From positions 35,940-99,939 of the forward strand of contig CAZDUO010000004.1 in the NCBI GenBank assembly GCA_964508655.1: a stretch of DNA of 64,000 bases. Direction: 5' to 3'. The position numbers and the translations under genes are program-made. The stretch comes from VBAS01 sp964508655. GTDB lineage: Bacteria; Bacteroidota; Bacteroidia; Chitinophagales; Chitinophagaceae. The notes under the pieces are model-generated. The model was not told where the DNA came from and searched no databases. It saw only the letters and a program-made list of their open reading frames with translations. This document shows, in pieces, positions 1 through 7,876 of the stretch (its first letter is position 1; every line of letters begins with the position of its first letter).

Positions 1-1569
1 GGCCGGCAGGTAGAGCATATAAAGGATTATTCCACTGCCAATCTTGCCCCGTGGGAACTGCTTCACCGCAACCGCATCACCAAACAGATGAAGCAGGAGC
101 AGCACATACAGATCCGCGGGTTTTGCAATGAAAGCAACAGCCATTTTTTTGTAAACGATAAAGAGCATCCCTACGTACAGAAGAAACCTTATGATTGGAT
201 TCGCGGCTATCATGTCGGCGGCCGCAGCCTCATGTGGGGCCGGCAATGTTACCGCTGGAGCGATCTGGATTTTGAAGCCAATGCAAAAGACGGTCATGGC
301 GTGGACTGGCCCATCCGGTACAAAGACATTGGGCCGTGGTACACCTATGTTGAACAGTTTGTCGGCATCAGCGGCAGCAGGGAAGGATTGCCGCAATTGC
401 CCGATGGCGATTTTCTGCCGCCGATGATGATGAATGCACTGGAGCAGCATGTGTCGCAAAGCATAAGGGAAAAATTTTCCGATGGCAGAAGAATGATTAT
501 CGGCCGAGTAGCCAACCTTACCAAAGGATGGAATGGCCGCGGCCCCTGCCGCTACCGTAATCTCTGCGACAGGGGTTGTCCCTTCGGCGGATACTTCAGC
601 AGCAACTCTGCCACACTACCCGTAGCTGCAAGCACCGGCAACCTGACGCTGCGTCCGCATTCCATTGTGATGGAAATAATGTATGACAAAGAAAAACGCC
701 GGGCCAGCGGCGTGCGGATAATTGATGAGCTTACCAAAGAAGTAATCGAATACTATGCACGAATAATTTTTTTAAATGCATCCACATTGGGCTCCACTGC
801 CATCCTGCTGAATTCGAAATCGGATGTGTTTCCAAATGGCATGGGCAATACAAGCGACCAGTTGGGCCGCAACCTGATGGACCATCATTATCATGTAGGC
901 GCCGGTGGCAGGTACGACGGTTTGAAAGACAAAGTAATTTTTGGCCGCAGGCCAAACGGTATTTATGTAGCCCGGTTCAGAAACATTGATAAAAAAACAG
1001 AACATAAAGATTATCTCCGCGGGTTTGGTTACCAGGGCGGCGCTTCCCGCGGCATCAACTGGAATGCCGGAGGTATCGGCGCCGAACTGAAAGAACAAAT
1101 GACCGAACCGGGTGAATGGAGTTTCTGGCTCGGAAGCTGGGGCGAACAGTTGCCGCATCCTGATAACCGTGTCACCTTAAATAAAACTGAAAAAGATAAG
1201 TGGGGTTTACCACAGCTGGAACTGGATTGTGAATGGAAAGAAAACGAACTGGCTATGCGCAAGGATATGATGAACAGCGCTGCCGAAATGCTGGAGTCGG
1301 CCGGCCTGAAAGACATTTATACTTTTAATGATGAAAAGGCATACCCCGGGCTTTGCATTCATGAAATGGGAACAGCCCGCATGGGGCATGACCCGAAAAC
1401 ATCGGTACTGAACAAATGGAACCAGCTGCACGATGTGAAAAATGTTTTCAACACCGACGGCGCCTGCATGACATCATCGGCCTGCCAGAACCCGTCGGTG
1501 ACGTATATGGCGCTTACTGCAAGAGCGGCGGACTATGCAGTGAGTGAGTTGAAAAAAGGAAATCTTTAA
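1..1569 (+). CDS. GMC-family oxidoreductase, 5' truncated
   Basis: The reading frame is open from base 1, and the residues before the first ATG (88) still look like the family (a GRQVEHIKDY segment follows the missing FAD-binding N-terminus), so the true start lies upstream of the window. Visible are the GGRSLMWGRQ segment that follows the FAD fold, a cysteine cluster (CRYRNLCDRGC, about 550-590), and the C-terminal HEMGTARMG block (about 1360-1390) with the family's active-site histidine. An NPSVTYMALTARAADYA tail completes the fold. These enzymes oxidise sugar or polyol hydroxyls with FAD and pass electrons to a partner. The gluconate-dehydrogenase subunit 3 homologue just downstream suggests a periplasmic sugar dehydrogenase complex. 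The substrate cannot be read from the sequence. Confidence 0.93.
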   Translation, partial: GRQVEHIKDYSTANLAPWELLHRNRITKQMKQEQHIQIRGFCNESNSHFFVNDKEHPYVQKKPYDWIRGYHVGGRSLMWGRQCYRWSDLDFEANAKDGHGVDWPIRYKDIGPWYTYVEQFVGISGSREGLPQLPDGDFLPPMMMNALEQHVSQSIREKFSDGRRMIIGRVANLTKGWNGRGPCRYRNLCDRGCPFGGYFSSNSATLPVAASTGNLTLRPHSIVMEIMYDKEKRRASGVRIIDELTKEVIEYYARIIFLNASTLGSTAILLNSKSDVFPNGMGNTSDQLGRNLMDHHYHVGAGGRYDGLKDKVIFGRRPNGIYVARFRNIDKKTEHKDYLRGFGYQGGASRGINWNAGGIGAELKEQMTEPGEWSFWLGSWGEQLPHPDNRVTLNKTEKDKWGLPQLELDCEWKENELAMRKDMMNSAAEMLESAGLKDIYTFNDEKAYPGLCIHEMGTARMGHDPKTSVLNKWNQLHDVKNVFNTDGACMTSSACQNPSVTYMALTARAADYAVSELKKGNL

Positions 1570-1595
1570 CCCCCTAAATCCACCCAAAGGGGAAC
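1570..1595 (+). repeat. CCCCT-AGGGG box after the GMC gene
   Basis: A variant of the dispersed box ACCCCCARCCCCTAAAGGGGA, starting directly after the TAA stop of the GMC gene. The core is CCCCCTAAATCC followed by AAAGGGGAACTT. Related copies lie at 1711, 19993, 20090, 21127 and 31228. Confidence 0.6.
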
Positions 1596-1710
1596 TTTCG
1601 GCGGAAGTATTTAAAGAAAACCATGGCTAAAAAATAGAATTAGAATTGTCAAATTGAAAGATGGAGTAGAAAATGGGTACAAAACTTCAATTTTAACTAA
1701 AAGCAATAAG

Positions 1711-1737
1711 CCTCCCTTTAGGGAGGTTTGGAGGGTT
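1711..1737. repeat. CCTCCCTTTAGGGAGG box
   Basis: Perfect hairpin CCTCCC-TTTA-GGGAGG followed by TTTGGAGGG, ending five bases before the ATG of the subunit 3 gene. It belongs to the same class as the other CCCCT-AGGGG boxes and could place a hairpin right at the ribosome-binding region. Confidence 0.55.
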
Positions 1738-1741
1738 AAAT

Positions 1742-2305
1742 ATGGACAGAAGAGAACTCCTGAAAATGGTTGCCCTTGCCACGGGCAGTGTGGTTATCGG
1801 CGGTGAATTTTTTCTTGCCGGCTGTAAAAATAAAGATGCTGGCCCCGGTATGATGTTTACCGAAAAGGATTTTAAATTCCTCGATGAAATAGCCGAAACC
1901 ATTATTCCAAAAACCACAACACCCGGCGCCAAAGAAGCCGAAGTAGGAAAATTCATGACCGTAATGGTGAATGACTGCTATGAAGAGAATGACCAGAGAA
2001 TATTTCATGAAGGCATGAAGATGCTGGACGACACCTGCAAAAAAATGCACGGCCATGGTTTTATGAAAGCCGATGCTGCGCACCGCAAAGAGCTGCTGAC
2101 TGCGCTGGATAAGGAGGCCGGGGAGTACAATAAAAGTAAAAAACCGGATGACCACAGTCACTATTTTACATTGATGAAGCAACTTACCTTGCTGGGCTTC
2201 TTCACATCAAAGCCGGCGCTGGAGCAGTGTTTCAATTACCAGGCTGTGCCCGGGCACTATGATGGCGCCGTGCCGTATAAAAAAGGAGATAAACTGTTTG
2301 TATAA
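1742..2305 (+). CDS. gluconate 2-dehydrogenase subunit 3 family protein
   Basis: A 187-residue protein with an N-terminal Tat-like signal (DRRELLK followed by a hydrophobic stretch and FLAGC, so possibly also lipidated at Cys29). The body matches the small subunit of membrane-bound gluconate dehydrogenase: the segment with FLDEIAETIIP and TPGAKEAEVGKF is typical, and an alpha-helical remainder follows. In known complexes this subunit supports maturation or export of the flavin subunit, which fits the GMC oxidoreductase 172 bp upstream. The two genes are separated by two repeat boxes but probably co-transcribed. The C-terminal part (YDGAVPYKKGD) resembles the family end, so the gene looks complete. 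Confidence 0.88.
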   Translation: MDRRELLKMVALATGSVVIGGEFFLAGCKNKDAGPGMMFTEKDFKFLDEIAETIIPKTTTPGAKEAEVGKFMTVMVNDCYEENDQRIFHEGMKMLDDTCKKMHGHGFMKADAAHRKELLTALDKEAGEYNKSKKPDDHSHYFTLMKQLTLLGFFTSKPALEQCFNYQAVPGHYDGAVPYKKGDKLFV

Positions 2306-2323
2306 AAAATAAAATTTTCAATC

Positions 2324-3193
2324 ATGAAAAGGAAAGAGTTTTTGAAAATAAGCGGCGGGCTTGCACTGGCAGGTCTGGCATCAAAGTCGTCATTTGGCTT
2401 ACTTGCGGAATCTGAAGAAGCAAAAAAGCTGAAAGCTTTCGGTTTGCAGCTCTATACGCTCCGTTCCGATTTTCCCAAAGACCCGAAAGGCGTGTTGAAA
2501 CAGGTGGCTGGCTTTGGCTATAAGCAGGTGGAAAGTTTTGAAGGCCCAAAAGGCATGTTCTGGGGAATGACCAACAAAGAATTCAAAGCATACCTCGATG
2601 AGCTGGGCATGACAATCGTATCAAGTCACTGCGACATTAGCAAAGATTTTGAAAGGAAGGCTGCCGAAGCTGCGGAAATAGGAATGAAGTATCTAATTTG
2701 CCCGTACAAGGGTCCGCAGAAAGATATTGATGCATTTAAAAAATTCGCCGATGAGTTTAACCAGAAAGGCGAGATATGCAAAAAGAACGGAATCCGGTTT
2801 GCCTACCACAACCACGATTACTCCTTTGTGCCTTTCAATGGCGAAATGGGCCAGGATGTGATGATGAAAAACACCGACCCGGCGCTGGTGGATTTTGAAC
2901 TGGATATGTACTGGGTGGTTACCGGCGGCCATGATATTGAAACCTGGCTGAAGAAATATCCCAACCGCTTCCGGTTGTGCCATGTAAAAGACCGTAAGAA
3001 AGATGCAAAGCCCACTGATAAAGATGCCAGCTGCGATGTCGGCACGGGCAGCATTGATTATGCAAAAATTCTGAAGACGGCAAGAAAAAACGGGATGCAA
3101 TATTACATCGTAGAGCAGGAGCGCTATGATGGAACTACCCCTTTAAAAGCAGCAGAGGCCTGTGCAGCGTATATGAAGAAACTATCAATCTGA
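2324..3193 (+). CDS. sugar phosphate isomerase/epimerase family TIM barrel
   Basis: 289 residues. A Tat-like or Sec signal (KRKEFLKISGG then a hydrophobic stretch) is followed by an AP-endonuclease-2-type TIM barrel starting at GLQLYTLRSDF. Probable metal ligands are visible in order: HCDIS, YHNHDYSF, DFELDMYWV, LCHVKDR and VEQERYD. Such secreted epimerase-like proteins are common next to GMC/subunit 3 pairs in Bacteroidota and are thought to act on oxidised sugars, but the substrate is unknown. It starts 18 bp after the subunit 3 stop, so the three genes form one operon. The ATG at 2324 is well placed in front of the signal peptide. Confidence 0.9.
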   Translation: MKRKEFLKISGGLALAGLASKSSFGLLAESEEAKKLKAFGLQLYTLRSDFPKDPKGVLKQVAGFGYKQVESFEGPKGMFWGMTNKEFKAYLDELGMTIVSSHCDISKDFERKAAEAAEIGMKYLICPYKGPQKDIDAFKKFADEFNQKGEICKKNGIRFAYHNHDYSFVPFNGEMGQDVMMKNTDPALVDFELDMYWVVTGGHDIETWLKKYPNRFRLCHVKDRKKDAKPTDKDASCDVGTGSIDYAKILKTARKNGMQYYIVEQERYDGTTPLKAAEACAAYMKKLSI

Positions 3194-3263
3194 CTTCTTT
3201 TCTTTTTCTCTCTTTTATCTCTTATCGAAATTGGTTGCACGAAGAGACAAAGAGAAAAGAAGA
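3194..3263. terminator. inverted repeat between convergent genes
   Basis: CTTCTTTTCT (3194-3203) is matched by AGAAAAGAAG (3254-3263), with further pyrimidine/purine complementarity inside. It lies directly between the epimerase stop and the convergent cutC stop. It may act as a bidirectional terminator, although the stem is AT-rich and the loop long. Confidence 0.35.
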
Positions 3264-3274
3264 TAATGAGATGT

Positions 3275-4039
3275 TCACAACAATGCATTTCGCAGGACCC
3301 TGACTTCATCCGGGTTTATTTCATTATTCATATAACTCTCTTCAGAACCGGCGAATGCCGGATGCACAAACTGCATCGGGCTTTTGCCTTTGCTGCGCAG
3401 CGATGAATGAAACTCGGTGCAGCCGGTTTTTTCAGCAATCATTTTTATATTTTCTTTCCGCACCCCGCTGCCGGGCATAATGATGATACGGTCGTCTGCT
3501 TTTTCATTTAACTGCCAGATCAGCTCAACTGCCTTGCTATTTATTATTGACTCCCGGCTGCCGACTGTTGGCTGCTGCCCCGAAGTAAGTATCCGCTGAC
3601 AGCCCGCTTCAATCAACTCTTCCAGCGCTGCAAAAGGATCACGGCAGCGGTCGAAGGCCCGGTGAAATGTAACTTCAAGCGGATAGGCCATTTCCACCAG
3701 CTCTCCGGTTCTTGCAATATCAATGGTGCCATCCATATTCAGCAGGCCAATCACCACACCGTCACAGCCAAGTTGTTTGCACATTTTTACATCCGTCAAC
3801 ATGATTTCATACTCATCTTTCGTATATAAAAAATCGCCGCCCCGCGAACGGATGATGGGAAATAAAGGAGTGTTGAAAGCCTCCCTGCATTTTTTTATGT
3901 GAGCATACGATGGTGTGGTTCCTCCTTCGGCCAGGTTAGCACAAAGCTCAATGCGGTCGGCGCCGCCTTCCACAGCTGATTTTGTTGTGAGAAAATCGGA
4001 AGTGGCAATTTCAATGATATATTTTTTTCCCGGGGTCAT
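3275..4039 (-). CDS. cutC: CutC family copper homeostasis protein
   Basis: 254 residues counted from the ATG at 4039. Longer extensions upstream are hydrophobic and unlike the family, so this start (MTPGKKYIIEIA) is preferred. The family marks are clear: EGGADRIELCANLAEGGTTPS near the N-terminus, IRSRGGDFLY, VTFHRAFDR, and LTSGQQP followed by MPGSGVRKEN. CutC is a TIM-barrel cytosolic protein linked to copper tolerance in E. coli; its reaction is not established. The gene converges on the epimerase gene. A short stretch around 3540-3600 encodes PTVGSRES, where homologues vary. Confidence 0.92.
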   Translation of the reverse strand: MTPGKKYIIEIATSDFLTTKSAVEGGADRIELCANLAEGGTTPSYAHIKKCREAFNTPLFPIIRSRGGDFLYTKDEYEIMLTDVKMCKQLGCDGVVIGLLNMDGTIDIARTGELVEMAYPLEVTFHRAFDRCRDPFAALEELIEAGCQRILTSGQQPTVGSRESIINSKAVELIWQLNEKADDRIIIMPGSGVRKENIKMIAEKTGCTEFHSSLRSKGKSPMQFVHPAFAGSEESYMNNEINPDEVRVLRNALL

Positions 4040-4173
4040 ATTACTACGGAAAATTAAAGAATGAAAATGAATAATGCCGGCGTTGATTTCATTAATCCGG
4101 GCAGTGACCAGTATTCTGAAAAAAATGAAAAGGAAAATGCAAGGGGTTATTTTGAAAAAGCATTTCAATTAAG

Positions 4174-4229
4174 CGGCTCGCAAAGCGAAAAGCAGCTGCT
4201 GCAGGAAAAAATTACCCTTTGCTGAGCCG
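4174..4229. repeat. intergenic inverted repeat downstream of citrate synthase
   Basis: CGGCTCGCAAAG (4174-4185) pairs with CTTTGCTGAGCCG (4217-4229), a 12-bp stem with a single bulged base. The loop itself holds the palindrome GCAGCTGC. It lies between the citrate synthase stop and the cutC start; the 236 bp here hold no other convincing feature. Confidence 0.45.
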
Positions 4230-4275
4230 TGCTGTATGTTTGAGGAGCTTGCATCGCTCCGCTCGCAAGTAAGCT

Positions 4276-5601
4276 TCACTCGCCCCAGATATGATCCTTG
4301 CCTTCGAGCCAGCTTTTTACCTGCATTGTGGTTACTGACTTGGGTCTTTCTATCGGGAAACCCAGTGCCCTTGACCAGCACAGGCTTGCCAGCACACCCA
4401 AGGCACGGCTCACAGCAAAGAGCACTGTGTAATACTCATACTCCACCATACCATAATGCACCAGCAGCGCACCGCTGTGTGCATCCACATTGGGCCAGGG
4501 GTTTTTTATTTTACCCAGCGATTGAAGAATCGGAGGTACCGTTTCGTAAATATTCCACACTGTTTGCACCAGCGGATCATCAGGCATGTGTTTTTTGCCA
4601 AATTCCATTTGTGCAATAAACCGCGGGTCGGTTTTTCTCAACACGGCATGGCCATAGCCCGGCACTACTTTGCCTTCGCTCAATGTTTTCTTTACGTACG
4701 CGGCAATTTGTTCTTTGGTTGGCATTTCGGTATTCAATGCTTCCCGCATTTCAAAAATCCATTTTATCACTTCCTGGTTGGCCAGCCCATGCAGCGGACC
4801 GGCAAGCCCGTTCATACCGGCGGCATAGCTCAGGTACGGATCGCTGAGCGCTGAGCCTACAAGGTGAGTGGCATGCGCCGACACATTGCCGCCTTCATGA
4901 TCGGCATGAATGGTCATGTACAGCCGCATCAGCTCATGAAAACCTTCCTCTTCGTAACCAAGCATGTGGGCAAAGTTGCTTGCCCAGTCGAGCAAACCGT
5001 TGGGCTGAATATGTTCATTGTTTTTGTATTTACGCCTGTACACATAGGCTGCAATCCGCGGCAGGCGGGCAATCAGGTCCATGGTGTCGTCGTAAATGGG
5101 ATTCCAGTAATCTTTTTTTGCCAGGCCTTTTGCATATTCTTTTACAAAATAACCTTCGGTTTGCAGGGCCATCACGGCCGCCACAAACATCGTCATGGGA
5201 TGGGCATAAGTAGGAAAAGCATCAATCACATCAAACACATGGCTGGGCACATGGCTGCGGCGCTGCCACAGGTTGGTGATGTGATGTGCATCTTCCTCAG
5301 CCGGCAGCTCACCGATCAGCATCAGGTAAAATAATCCTTCAGGTAATGGCTCCGAACCATCCGGCGCTTTAGGTAGTTTTTCCCTTAATTCAGGAATAGA
5401 AAAACCCCTGAAGCGGATGCCTTCATGTGCATCGAGCAATGAAGTTTCCGTTACCAGCCCGGTGATGCCCCGCATACCCTGGTACACCTGGCTAAGCGAT
5501 ACTTCACCAATCACTTTGTTACCGTGTTGTTTCAGTATTTCTTTTATTTCGGCTGTGGCCTGGTCAGCCTTTTCCTTGAACAGATCCTTTATCTCTCCCA
5601 T
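4276..5601 (-). CDS. gltA: citrate synthase, mitochondrial/eukaryotic type
   Basis: 441 residues, the length of mitochondrial citrate synthase. It condenses acetyl-CoA and oxaloacetate at the entry of the TCA cycle. The catalytic residues are present in the expected contexts: His271 in AGPLHGLANQEV, His318 in PGYGHAVLRKTDPR and Asp373 in NVDAHSG. The N-terminal half (QVYQGMRGITGLVTETSLLD, then GIRFRGFSIPE) is the form found in mitochondria, not the NADH-regulated hexameric form of E. coli. No targeting peptide is present, as expected in a bacterium. It is probably a dimer insensitive to NADH (inference from type). It appears monocistronic; lptG is downstream of no shared promoter that can be recognised. 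Confidence 0.95.
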   Translation of the reverse strand: MGEIKDLFKEKADQATAEIKEILKQHGNKVIGEVSLSQVYQGMRGITGLVTETSLLDAHEGIRFRGFSIPELREKLPKAPDGSEPLPEGLFYLMLIGELPAEEDAHHITNLWQRRSHVPSHVFDVIDAFPTYAHPMTMFVAAVMALQTEGYFVKEYAKGLAKKDYWNPIYDDTMDLIARLPRIAAYVYRRKYKNNEHIQPNGLLDWASNFAHMLGYEEEGFHELMRLYMTIHADHEGGNVSAHATHLVGSALSDPYLSYAAGMNGLAGPLHGLANQEVIKWIFEMREALNTEMPTKEQIAAYVKKTLSEGKVVPGYGHAVLRKTDPRFIAQMEFGKKHMPDDPLVQTVWNIYETVPPILQSLGKIKNPWPNVDAHSGALLVHYGMVEYEYYTVLFAVSRALGVLASLCWSRALGFPIERPKSVTTMQVKSWLEGKDHIWGE

Positions 5602-5703
5602 GATGTAGTGGATTTTTTTTGCACGCCTGAGTAAGATGTATCAAAGTTAATTATTTACCCATCTGGCTGGCAAAATAATTGGATGAAAGTTGTGCAATCG
5701 TTT

Positions 5704-6789
5704 TCATTTTGGCGCCCTGCGGTAAAGCCACCAGGCAACAATAACGAATACCAGGTTAGGCAACCAGGCTGCAACCAGGGGATGAAAATCTCCTTTTACA
5801 GAAAAGGTAGTGGAGAACCGGTCGGTGAGTATAAAAAGCGAGGCGATGATTAAGCCGAAAGCAATATGCAGGCCGCTGCCTCCTCTTGTTTTGCGGGCGG
5901 CAATGATGGCCCCGATGAGAGTAAGCAGCATCACCGAAACAGGGGTGGCGCTGCGCCGGTACCTTTCCACTTTCAGTGTATTAAGCCCTTCGGTGCCGCG
6001 GAGTTCCTCGGCCCTGATGTACTCTTTTAACTGCACTGTGGTCAGTTTATCTTTCAGGTAATAATCGTAGCGCAGGTCGCCGGGTTCCAGGTTCAGGTTG
6101 ATATGGCAGGTGGGATAATAGTTTACCTGTTCTTTTACCGAATCTACTTTTCTTTCCACTGCATTACTGAGCAGCCAGTTTTTTTTCGCCGTATCCCATT
6201 TCATTGATTCGGCCCGCAGGTTGTACACCACTTTGTTGTTCTGGGTGCGGTGCATAAAAAATCCGCCGGCTGATTTTGTGGTAGAATCAAAGTATTTAAT
6301 ACCCACATAAGAATTGGAATCGGAGCGGCGGTAATAAGTGTCCTGGTAGATGTTGCGGCCCAGGTCCTGCCGGTCGAAATATTTTACATGAAAATTGCTG
6401 CGTATCTCGTTGCCGCGGGGTATGAAATGACGACCTGCCACGTAAAGCATTGCTGCAAGCAGGATGCCGCCGATTAAATACGGACGCAGAAAACGGTTGA
6501 AGCTGGTGCCGGCAGCCAGCATGGCAATAATTTCCGAACGCATGGCCATGCGGCTGGTGGTATAAATAACCGCGATGAAAACAAACAGCGGGAAAAGCAA
6601 TCCCCAGATATAGGGAATAAAGCCCGCATAATACTGCCGGATGATTTGCGGGGTGCTCAATCCCGACTTTACAAAATTCTCCGTATGCTCGCTGCCGTCA
6701 ACCGCTATGGCAATAAGGGTAAACAGCAGCATGCAAAAGAAAAAAGTGACGAGAATTTTTTTCAGTATGTACCAGTCTATCCGCTTCAT
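5704..6789 (-). CDS. lptG: LptF/LptG (YjgP/YjgQ) family permease
   Basis: 361 residues from the ATG at 6789 (MKRIDWYILKK); an upstream extension lacks family character. It has three N-terminal membrane segments (about 10-30, 60-85, 100-120), then a periplasmic beta-jellyroll of about 150 residues (from GRNIYQDTYYRR on), then three C-terminal membrane segments ending WWLYRRAPK. LptF/G form the permease that, with the LptB ATPase, extracts lipopolysaccharide toward the outer membrane. In many Bacteroidota this gene sits next to tgt; here a four-gene cassette lies between them. Assignment to G rather than F rests on that neighbourhood only. Confidence 0.88.
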   Translation of the reverse strand: MKRIDWYILKKILVTFFFCMLLFTLIAIAVDGSEHTENFVKSGLSTPQIIRQYYAGFIPYIWGLLFPLFVFIAVIYTTSRMAMRSEIIAMLAAGTSFNRFLRPYLIGGILLAAMLYVAGRHFIPRGNEIRSNFHVKYFDRQDLGRNIYQDTYYRRSDSNSYVGIKYFDSTTKSAGGFFMHRTQNNKVVYNLRAESMKWDTAKKNWLLSNAVERKVDSVKEQVNYYPTCHINLNLEPGDLRYDYYLKDKLTTVQLKEYIRAEELRGTEGLNTLKVERYRRSATPVSVMLLTLIGAIIAARKTRGGSGLHIAFGLIIASLFILTDRFSTTFSVKGDFHPLVAAWLPNLVFVIVAWWLYRRAPK

Positions 6790-6916
6790 CCGGCTGCGAA
6801 GTAAGCGAATATTTGGGGAAAGAAAATGTGAAGAGTGGGAGAAGAAGAATTCCTGGCGGGCTATGTGCAATAGATTTTTTCCTACTACGGCATCCGATGT
6901 TTTGCATACTCTGTTT

Positions 6917-7000
6917 GCATAGCGTATGCGGTAGGCCTGCTACCATCTTTAACTCAGCATCCGATAGCTATCGGATCAAAGAACTATCCGCATCTTTGAT
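6917..7000. repeat. four consecutive perfect hairpins beside a scaffold gap
   Basis: In order: GCATA-gcg-TATGC (6917-6929), GGTAG-gcctg-CTACC (6930-6944), the 18-bp palindrome ATCCGATAGCTATCGGAT (6959-6976), and ATCAAAGA...TCTTTGAT (6975-7000). The whole stretch 6790-7261 holds no gene that can be supported; besides these hairpins it contains the N gap. Confidence 0.6.
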
Positions 7001-7094
7001 TCATGACACACACTTGCCTTTGTTGGTTGCCTACTTCAGTTCCGAAGCACCCCTTCGTTGCTGTGAGGCGTGGGCAAGCGCATAGTCCACCAAC

Positions 7095-7194
7095 NNNNNN
7101 NNNNNNNNNNNNNNNNNNNNNNNNNNNNNNNNNNNNNNNNNNNNNNNNNNNNNNNNNNNNNNNNNNNNNNNNNNNNNNNNNNNNNNNNNNNNNN
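7095..7194. other. assembly gap (100 N)
   Basis: Exactly 100 undetermined bases, the usual placeholder for a scaffold join of unknown size. It lies in the intergenic space between the M15 peptidase and lptG, so genes of unknown number could be missing here. Confidence 0.99.
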
Positions 7195-7261
7195 AACCAG
7201 GGAAATACCTTCAATTCAAACCAGCCTGCACGCAGGTGCCAAAAACAACGTAAAATGAATC

Positions 7262-7870
7262 TCACAAATAAGGTTCACCTTTTTCAAACAAAGCCCTGAT
7301 GCCGGAAACGGAACTGATGAGCGTTTTGTACTGGTAGTGCGGTGTGTCGGGAAACTTCACCCAGCTGCCGCCCCATTCAAGCTCCGGCAGTTCACTTAAT
7401 GCCAATGGAGCAAGCTGTTTGTATTTTTTATTATCGGTAATGTATTTGCCGCCTTCAAACAGCCCGATATCCCATGCCAGCCCGAAATTATGATTGCTTT
7501 GCCCGCCTTTCGCATTGGTCACAATTTTTTCTGTGCTGCCAAACCGGCCTTTGCGAAACAGCGCATCCTGCTCGGCATAGGTGCGGGTGCCGGAAATAAT
7601 CCGCACATCGAGACTGTTATTTTTCATAATGGTTAAAAACTTTCGTGCCAATCCCTGCACTTTTGGCGCCAGCGTAATGATTTTGGCTTCGCTCCGCATA
7701 TCGAATGCACCAAGGGTGGTTTTTATTTCTTCACTTTTTGCAAGAAAAGCAGCATCGGCAGCGTCGGTTTGCGGATTCCATGTGCCATTCAGGGCGCCGG
7801 TATAAAATCCGCCGGACTTCAGCAGGCGCTGGTAAAACAGCACATCGGCTTTGAGCAATTGGTAACTCAT
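7262..7870 (-). CDS. endolysin-like M15 peptidase with peptidoglycan-binding N-terminus
   Basis: 202 residues. Residues 1-50 resemble a peptidoglycan-binding domain (FYQRLLKSGGFYTGALNGTW, then T..A...F). The rest is an M15 metallopeptidase of the D-Ala-D-Ala carboxypeptidase/L-Ala-D-Glu endopeptidase type: SGTRTYAEQDALF (about 93-105), the zinc ligands His127 and Asp134 in SNHNFGLAWD, the catalytic-type Glu165 before WGGSW, and the third ligand His178 in DTPHYQ. There is no signal peptide, as in phage endolysins, so it needs lysis or another route to reach the wall. It starts 6 bp after the 659-residue protein and is the last gene of the cassette. Confidence 0.9.
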   Translation of the reverse strand: MSYQLLKADVLFYQRLLKSGGFYTGALNGTWNPQTDAADAAFLAKSEEIKTTLGAFDMRSEAKIITLAPKVQGLARKFLTIMKNNSLDVRIISGTRTYAEQDALFRKGRFGSTEKIVTNAKGGQSNHNFGLAWDIGLFEGGKYITDNKKYKQLAPLALSELPELEWGGSWVKFPDTPHYQYKTLISSVSGIRALFEKGEPYL

Positions 7871-7876
7871 AAAAGT

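Noticed and set aside
6984..7299. Open frames running through the N gap at 7095-7194
   Set aside because: They are open only because undetermined bases contain no stops; nothing on either side supports a gene.
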